From assembly GCA_046729895.1 (NCBI GenBank), contig JBKPHP010000053.1:1-5727 (forward strand): a stretch of DNA of 5,727 nt. The letters are read 5' to 3'. Source of the stretch: DASXBA01 sp046729895. GTDB taxonomy: Bacteria > Actinomycetota > Thermoleophilia > Solirubrobacterales > Thermoleophilaceae. The notes beneath the pieces are model-generated. The model ran no database searches. It was not told the DNA's origin and worked only from the letters and a program-made list of their open reading frames with translations. The translations under genes were made by a program, and so were the position numbers. Numbering within the stretch: the first letter of the stretch is position 1; the number at the start of each line of letters is the position of its first letter. Below, piece after piece: positions 1-3,337 of this stretch.

Positions 1-121
1 CCCCGACGCCCGCCAGCGCGCGGGACGCCTGCTCCAATCGGTTGTACTCGTCCACCAGGGGACGTAGCTCGCTCAGTCGGCTCTCTATCTCCTTGCGCTT
101 CTCATCGAGAAAATCAGTCAT
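1..121 (-). CDS. Partial coiled-coil protein, N-terminal 40 residues
   Basis: This reading frame starts at the ATG whose A is position 121 and runs off the left edge of the window, so only the first 40 residues are visible. They begin MTDFLDEKRKEIESRL and continue with heptad-like Leu/Ile spacing and alternating Glu/Lys/Arg, which predicts one long amphipathic helix, probably a coiled coil. A run of six G on the minus strand (130-125), three bases before the ATG, can serve as ribosome binding site. The gene lies 73 nt downstream of the SRPBCC gene on the same strand and could be a third operon member or have its own promoter. From memory, similar actinobacterial N-termini precede a winged-helix DNA-binding part, but that part is not in the window, so no function is assigned. 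The frame and start are fairly certain; the role is unknown. Confidence 0.7.
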   Translation of the reverse strand, partial: MTDFLDEKRKEIESRLSELRPLVDEYNRLEQASRALAGVG

Positions 122-124
122 GTT

Positions 125-130
125 CCCCCC
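125..130 (-). promoter_or_regulatory. Ribosome binding site of the partial coiled-coil gene
   Basis: A GGGGGG run on the minus strand ends three bases before the ATG at 121. It is purine-rich and close to the start, and it is the only Shine-Dalgarno-like stretch nearby. Confidence 0.4.
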
Positions 131-159
131 TATCCGCGCTGGCGAATAACCGTCATGTG

Positions 160-180
160 ACTGTAACAGTTAAGACAGTT
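160..180. promoter_or_regulatory. ACTGT-A-ACAGT palindrome plus a third half-site, possible operator
   Basis: Positions 160-170 read ACTGTAACAGT, a perfect 5-bp inverted repeat around one base. ACAGTT at 166-171 recurs at 175-180, nine bases on. This AT-richer patch lies in the 73-nt gap between the SRPBCC gene and the coiled-coil gene, about 40-60 nt before the latter's ATG, where an operator or promoter would be expected. A TACAGT hexamer (165-160, minus strand) also fits the TANNNT pattern of an actinobacterial -10 box, but no good -35 element is seen. The symmetry is direct observation; the operator role is inference. Confidence 0.3.
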
Positions 181-194
181 CGCCAGCGGGAGGG

Positions 195-629
195 CTACTC
201 GAGCAGCTGCTTCAAGCGCTCCAGCGTCGCGTCGACTTCCTTGGCCGTGACCCGTCTGACCGCGCCGCCCGCCATCCTCCCCAGCACGCCGCCAGGAAGG
301 TCGTACTCGTTGGTATAGGAGAAACGGGTGCCGTCGGCGTTCGGCTCGAACTCGTAGACCACCCGCGCCCGGGAGTGGACGGGCCCCCTTCCGTCCCAGA
401 CGACCCGCCGGCAGGCGTCGTTCTCGACCACCTTCCAGTGCACGTGGAACCTCCTGCCGGCCAGCTTGAGGCGCTGGGTCAGTTCCGAGCCGTCGTCGAG
501 CCTTCCCTCGGGAGCCGCCTCGAGATCGTCGTGGATCGTGACCCAGTCCTCCAGCTGCCTCGGGTCCATCACCACCTCGTAGACGCGCTCCGGAGGGGCA
601 CCGATCTCGATCGTCCGCTCGATCTTCAT
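195..629 (-). CDS. SRPBCC (START-like/polyketide cyclase-like) family protein, 144 aa
   Basis: SRPBCC proteins form a helix-grip fold with a deep hydrophobic pocket that binds lipids, polyketides or other hydrophobic ligands; some are enzymes. The protein starts MKIERTIEIGAPPERVYEVV, the typical first strand and helix of the family (strand, Ala-Pro-x-x-x-Val-(Trp/Tyr), helix), followed by a DPRQLEDWV segment. Its centre holds alternating beta strands, including a WKVVEN stretch and VVYEFEPNADGTRFSYTNEY. A long C-terminal helix runs from about residue 118 to the end. Length is normal for a single-domain member. I chose the ATG at 629 over an upstream in-frame ATG at 659: it begins exactly at the family's first strand, and its ATGA overlaps the stop of the SDR gene. 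No strong Shine-Dalgarno site precedes it, so translation is probably coupled to the upstream gene. The ligand is unknown; the family assignment is firm. Confidence 0.85.
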   Translation of the reverse strand: MKIERTIEIGAPPERVYEVVMDPRQLEDWVTIHDDLEAAPEGRLDDGSELTQRLKLAGRRFHVHWKVVENDACRRVVWDGRGPVHSRARVVYEFEPNADGTRFSYTNEYDLPGGVLGRMAGGAVRRVTAKEVDATLERLKQLLE

Positions 630-1540
630 CGCGCCGCCAGCGTCTCGTGCGACTCCCACTCGGCGAGCGCGTGCTCGACCGCCCGGTCGAAGGGGCGGGG
701 GCGGATTCCATACAGGCGTGGAGCCTCCTCGGGGGCGCGCGGAAAGACGTCGAATTCGAGGCTCTCCATCAGCGGCCGCACGAGCTCGAGCGGCTGCTCG
801 GTCACGGCGCTTACCAGCGCGCTCGCGGGCGGGGTGAGCGAGGCCCCGAGGCCGAGCGGCAGTCGGCCCACGCCCATCAGCTCGGCGATCCGCTCGATCA
901 TCTGCGCGTAGCTGAGCACGTCGGGCCCCGCCACGTCCAGCGAGCGACCCGCCGCGGCGGCGGTATCCGGTGTTCGCGCTAGAAACTCGATCACGTCGCG
1001 CTCGTCGATCGGTTGCGTCCGGTTGTGCCGCCAGGCCGGGAGGATCAGCACACGCATGCGCTCAACGAGCCGGACGAGCACGCGGAAGGAGGCCGAGCCC
1101 GCCCCGATCACGATCGATGCCCGCAGCGCCGTGGAGCCGGGCACCGCCTCCAGAAGGATCCGCTCGACCTCGAGCCGTGAGCCAAGGTGCCGGGAGGGAG
1201 AGCCCGCCGGCGAAATCCCCCCGAGGTACACGATCCGCTCGACGCCAGCGGCCGCCGCCGCCAGCCCGAACGCCTCGGCCGCGCGACGGTCGCGGTCGGC
1301 GAAGCCGCCGTCGGTGGCCGCCTCCATGGAGTGCACGAGGTAGTAGGCGGTTGAGCACCCCTCGAGCGCGCTTTCGAGGCCGTGCTTGACGAGCAGGTCG
1401 CCACTGACCGGTTCGACTCCCCCAAGCCGCTCGAGGCGCGAGGCATCCCGAGCAAGCGCCCGCACGCGTCGGCCCTCGCGGGCGAGGCGGCGTGCGAGCC
1501 GCCCGCCGATGTACCCCGTCGCGCCGGTCACAAGCTCCAT
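626..1540 (-). CDS. Atypical SDR, NAD(P)-binding protein of the YbjT/NmrA type, 304 aa
   Basis: This is a Rossmann-fold protein of the extended/atypical short-chain dehydrogenase group. Residues 5-12 read TGATGYIG, the glycine-rich dinucleotide-binding loop, and R31 follows strand 2 where NADP-preferring members carry an Arg. The YYLVHSM segment (66-72), the YLGGISP strand-4/5 region and the GAGSASF segment resemble the layout I remember for E. coli YbjT. The usual catalytic Tyr-x-x-x-Lys is missing; HLGSRLEVE stands in its place, so classical dehydrogenase activity is doubtful. YbjT-type proteins are often longer, with a C-terminal DUF2867 domain; this one ends near residue 304 and is followed by a separate SRPBCC gene overlapping by 4 nt. 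The start at 1540 has GGAAGG ten bases upstream and puts the glycine loop at the very N-terminus, as expected. The substrate is unknown. Confidence 0.88.
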   Translation of the reverse strand: MELVTGATGYIGGRLARRLAREGRRVRALARDASRLERLGGVEPVSGDLLVKHGLESALEGCSTAYYLVHSMEAATDGGFADRDRRAAEAFGLAAAAAGVERIVYLGGISPAGSPSRHLGSRLEVERILLEAVPGSTALRASIVIGAGSASFRVLVRLVERMRVLILPAWRHNRTQPIDERDVIEFLARTPDTAAAAGRSLDVAGPDVLSYAQMIERIAELMGVGRLPLGLGASLTPPASALVSAVTEQPLELVRPLMESLEFDVFPRAPEEAPRLYGIRPRPFDRAVEHALAEWESHETLAAR

Positions 1541-1550
1541 AGCGACACAT

Positions 1551-1556
1551 CCTTCC
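1551..1556 (-). promoter_or_regulatory. Ribosome binding site of the SDR gene
   Basis: GGAAGG on the minus strand lies ten bases before the ATG at 1540. It supports that start over the out-of-frame ATG at 1550, which directly follows the GGAAGG and leaves no room for it to act as a Shine-Dalgarno site. Confidence 0.55.
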
Positions 1557-1635
1557 CGATCGCCGCGGCGCTACGCCCAGGGCTTTCTCCTAAGTCACTC
1601 GGGCCGCCGCCTCGCCCCTCGGTAAACCCTGCAAC

Positions 1636-1703
1636 TTGCGGGCGCCACCACGAAAAGACTGCTGGTTGCGGAAAAACGAAAAGGCTCGGTTTTGCGGAAA
1701 CCG
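1636..1703. repeat. TTGCGG direct repeats and a small hairpin in the divergent intergenic region
   Basis: The 201-bp gap between the divergent SDR and small-cysteine-protein genes contains TTGCGGAAA twice (1666-1674 and 1692-1700, 26 bp apart) and a shorter TTGCGG at 1636. The second copy sits inside a perfect 6-bp inverted repeat, CGGTTT-TGCGG-AAACCG (1687-1703). The A-rich stretch here (about 1650-1700) is unlike the GC-rich genes around it. This could be a regulator site for either gene; no clear -10/-35 pair was found on either strand. Confidence 0.3.
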
Positions 1704-1730
1704 ACGTGGCGCGCTTGCCGCCGCTGTTGC

Positions 1731-1734
1731 AGGA
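1731..1734 (+). promoter_or_regulatory. Ribosome binding site deciding the GTG start of the small cysteine protein
   Basis: AGGA lies seven bases before the GTG at 1742. It favours this start over an in-frame GTG at 1706, which has only a weak GGAA upstream. Confidence 0.5.
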
Positions 1735-1741
1735 TGGGGTC

Positions 1742-1945
1742 GTGGCGAAGAGCAGAGCGAAGCAGCCGACTTGCGAGGACTGCTTCTTCCATCAGAACAT
1801 GCTCTGCGCCCTCAACCTGGAGAAGCCCTGCACCACCTTCCGACCCGCTGAGCGCGGCCTGGCCCCGGAGCGGCAGCTCGCGTTCGTGTTCCGGACGGAG
1901 CGCACCACGGCGGCGTACGCGTTTCCTCCGCCCGCCGGCGCCTGA
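1742..1945 (+). CDS. Small four-cysteine protein, 67 aa, unknown function
   Basis: The product is a 67-residue soluble protein with no signal peptide or membrane segment. Near the N-terminus it has C-x2-C-x7-C-x7-C (CEDCFFHQNMLCALNLEKPC, residues 12-31), directly followed by TTFRP. The conserved-looking tail PERQLAFVFRTERT ends in an aromatic/proline stretch. Four regularly spaced cysteines suggest a zinc site or an iron-sulfur cluster. The open frame extends far upstream into the antisense of the SDR gene, but that part has the low-complexity look of non-coding frames; the cysteine part looks like a real protein. I chose GTG at 1742 because AGGA precedes it by seven bases and it leaves a compact protein. 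I believe similar short hypothetical proteins occur in Thermoleophilia, from memory only. It lies 33 nt before the metallo-hydrolase gene on the same strand and may share its transcript. No function is proposed. Confidence 0.7.
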   Translation: MAKSRAKQPTCEDCFFHQNMLCALNLEKPCTTFRPAERGLAPERQLAFVFRTERTTAAYAFPPPAGA

Positions 1946-1966
1946 CTCAGGGCATTTGTGAAGGGA

Positions 1967-1972
1967 TAGAGT
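1967..1972 (+). promoter_or_regulatory. Candidate -10 box (TAGAGT) for a leaderless transcript
   Basis: TAGAGT matches the TANNNT -10 pattern of actinobacterial promoters and is followed by exactly six bases and then the ATG at 1979. That spacing would start the mRNA at the A of the start codon. No strong -35 element is evident (TGACTC at 1943-1948 is the nearest candidate, at a long spacing). The alternative is that AAGGGA at 1961-1966 is a distant Shine-Dalgarno site and the gene is read from upstream. Confidence 0.35.
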
Positions 1973-1978
1973 CGCCCC

Positions 1979-2773
1979 ATGCGGGTCACCGTGCTGGGGA
2001 AATCACCTTCCTGGCAGGACGCGGGCGGAGCCTGCTCCGGCTATCTGGTCCGGGAGAAGGACACCGCGGTGATGATGGATTGCGGCAACGGCGTCTTCGC
2101 CAAGCTCCGCGAGCGCATCGACTACGTGGACCTGGATGCGGTGGTGCTGTCGCACCTCCACGCGGACCACTTCCTGGACCTGGTCCCCTTCGCATATGCG
2201 CTCACCTACGCGCCGCGCCAGCAGCCCGTCCCGGTGCCGCCTTGGCCCGGCACGGACCAGCCGGCCCGACCGCGGCTGATCGCGCCCCCGGGGGCCCGCG
2301 AGGCCTTCCGCCGCGTGGTGGGCGCGTGGGGAAACGAGGACCTGATCGAGAGCGCCTTCGAACTCGAGGAGTACGAGGAGTCGTCGACGCCCGAGGTCGG
2401 GCCGCTGCGCTTCGAGTTCCGGTCGGTGCCTCACTTCACCGAAACCTTTGCCATCCGGGTGGCGTCGAGGAACGGCAACGGCAAGCTCGCATACGGGGCG
2501 GACTCGAGCCCCAGCAACGATCTCTGCAAGTTCGTCAAGGGCGCCGACCTGCTTTTGATCGAGGCAACGCTCCCACGCCCAGAGCGCACCGGGGTGCGCG
2601 GCCACCTGACGCCCGCTGAGGCGGGCCAGCACGCCCGGGAAGCCGGAGCGAAGCGGGTGGTCATCACCCACATCTCGGATGAGCTGGACTCCACCTGGGC
2701 ACGCACCGAGGCGTCACGCACCTTCGGCGGACCGGTGCAGGTGGCGAAGGAGGGGGATGTCTATGACGTCTGA
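1979..2773 (+). CDS. MBL-fold metallo-hydrolase, RNase Z/Rv1339-like, possible cyclic nucleotide phosphodiesterase, 264 aa
   Basis: This is a cytoplasmic two-metal hydrolase of the metallo-beta-lactamase fold with the full ligand set: H59-x-H61-x-D63-H64 (SHLHADHFLDL), H152 (VPHFTETF), the bridging D175 (YGADSS), H209 (GHLTPAEAG) and H231 (THIS). It begins with the RVTVLG strand typical of the group and ends with the GPVQVAKEGDVYDV type of tail. The order and wording of these blocks closely match my recollection of Mycobacterium tuberculosis Rv1339, reported as an atypical cAMP phosphodiesterase. Genuine RNase Z carries a tRNA-binding flexible arm that I do not see, so tRNA 3' processing is less likely. 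A proline-rich loop at about residues 79-99 is an odd local feature. The ATG is well placed, with a possible leaderless promoter just before it. Fold and metal site are certain; the substrate is inferred. Confidence 0.9.
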   Translation: MRVTVLGKSPSWQDAGGACSGYLVREKDTAVMMDCGNGVFAKLRERIDYVDLDAVVLSHLHADHFLDLVPFAYALTYAPRQQPVPVPPWPGTDQPARPRLIAPPGAREAFRRVVGAWGNEDLIESAFELEEYEESSTPEVGPLRFEFRSVPHFTETFAIRVASRNGNGKLAYGADSSPSNDLCKFVKGADLLLIEATLPRPERTGVRGHLTPAEAGQHAREAGAKRVVITHISDELDSTWARTEASRTFGGPVQVAKEGDVYDV

Positions 2774-2866
2774 GTTGGCAGTTGGCGGTTGGCAGTTGGC
2801 AGAGGCGGCCTAGGGACCAAGCTGCCAACCGCAGCCGGCGAAGCCCGCGTACCGCCAACTGCCAAC
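2774..2866. repeat. Inverted-repeat element of GTTGGCA-type heptamers
   Basis: Directly after the hydrolase stop codon, four tandem heptamers read GTTGGCA, GTTGGCG, GTTGGCA, GTTGGCA (2774-2801). Inverted units follow at 2823-2829 (TGCCAAC), 2853-2859 (CGCCAAC) and 2860-2866 (TGCCAAC). The outer arm 2774-2788 is perfectly complementary to 2852-2866 (15 bp). An inner stem can form between 2795-2802 and 2822-2829 with a 19-nt loop. The element fills 93 of the 114 bp between the hydrolase and hsp20 genes. It has no T-run after the stem, so it is not a classical intrinsic terminator, though it could block polymerase, protect mRNA ends or belong to an interspersed REP-like family. The structure is directly visible; the role is unknown. 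Confidence 0.85.
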
Positions 2867-2872
2867 CCCGGG

Positions 2873-2878
2873 TAACCT
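2873..2878 (+). promoter_or_regulatory. Possible -10 box (TAACCT) for the hsp20-lon operon
   Basis: TAACCT fits TANNNT and lies nine bases before the GTG at 2888, which would give a leaderless or nearly leaderless mRNA. No Shine-Dalgarno site is seen before that GTG, which agrees with this reading. No -35 match, HAIR (HspR) or CIRCE (HrcA) element was found in the gap. Weak evidence. Confidence 0.25.
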
Positions 2879-2887
2879 CGACTCACT

Positions 2888-3337
2888 GTGACTCCCTCTC
2901 GCGATTTGTTCGCCAACTTCGAACGCATGCGCCGCGAGATCGACGAGCTGTTCGGCGACGTGTTCGAGCGCTCGACAGGCCTCAGGGGCCGGGGTTTCTC
3001 GCCCTCGGTCGACGTCTTCTACATGGACGACCCACCGCGCGCGGTGGTCAAGGCCGACCTTGCGGGCGTGGACATCGAGAACGTCGGCCTCGAGATCCGC
3101 GGCAGGAAGCTGCTCATCTCGGGTGAGCGCCGCTCCACCGACGCGGAAGGCCAGGTATACCAGCAGATCGAGATCGAGCAGGGGCCCTTCCAGCGGCTGG
3201 TCGAGCTCGGCGTCGATGTGGTCGCCGAGGAGGCCAAGGCCGGCTACGAGGACGGGATACTCAGGGTCGAGATCCCGCTGCGTCAGCGCGAGGAGCAGGT
3301 GCGGCGGGTCCCGATCGAGGAGGGGGAGGCCGAGTGA
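2888..3337 (+). CDS. hsp20: Hsp20/alpha-crystallin small heat-shock protein, 149 aa
   Basis: Small heat-shock proteins are ATP-independent holdases that bind unfolding proteins in the cytoplasm and keep them refoldable or degradable. The N-terminal arm (residues 1-36, with FERMRREIDELFGDVF) is typical of bacterial class A members. The alpha-crystallin domain runs from about SPSVDVF (residue 37) to residue 132. It contains VVKADLAGVDIENV, the LLISGER strand and the hallmark G-x-L-x(4)-P (G123-I-L125 to P130). V141-P142-I143 near the end is an I-x-I-type motif for oligomer assembly. Length is normal. The GTG start at 2888 lacks a Shine-Dalgarno site; an internal ATG at 2927 would remove part of the usual N-terminal helix, so GTG is preferred. 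The stop overlaps the lon start by 4 nt, placing both in one operon. Confident family call. Confidence 0.93.
   Translation: MTPSRDLFANFERMRREIDELFGDVFERSTGLRGRGFSPSVDVFYMDDPPRAVVKADLAGVDIENVGLEIRGRKLLISGERRSTDAEGQVYQQIEIEQGPFQRLVELGVDVVAEEAKAGYEDGILRVEIPLRQREEQVRRVPIEEGEAE
3318..3329 (+). promoter_or_regulatory. Strong Shine-Dalgarno for lon inside the hsp20 3' end
   Basis: AGGAGG at 3318-3323, continued by GGGAGG at 3324-3329, lies ten and four bases before the GTG at 3334. It supports that start over the in-frame ATG at 3388 and encodes the acidic Glu-Glu-Gly-Glu tail of Hsp20 at the same time. Confidence 0.75.

Noticed and set aside
1561..1570. CGCCGCGGCG perfect 10-bp palindrome upstream of the SDR gene
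   Set aside because: Short all-GC palindromes are expected by chance in such GC-rich DNA; nothing nearby supports a regulator site.
1382..1741. Upstream extension of the small cysteine protein frame into the SDR gene
   Set aside because: The added residues are antisense to the SDR or lie in the intergenic gap and look non-coding. A good ribosome binding site and GTG exist at 1731-1744.
2003..2671. A 222-codon minus-strand open frame opposite the metallo-hydrolase
   Set aside because: The plus-strand frame has the complete metal-binding residue set; the opposite frame has only Arg/Gly/Val/Leu-rich low-information sequence.
2774..2866. Heptamer repeat as a CRISPR array or intrinsic terminator
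   Set aside because: Heptamers are contiguous without unique spacers, so it is not CRISPR. There is no T-tract after the stem on either strand, so it is not a standard intrinsic terminator.
2774..2887. HspR (HAIR) or HrcA (CIRCE) operator before hsp20
   Set aside because: Neither the CTTGAGT/ACTCAAG nor the TTAGCACTC/GAGTGCTAA pattern is present in the gap.
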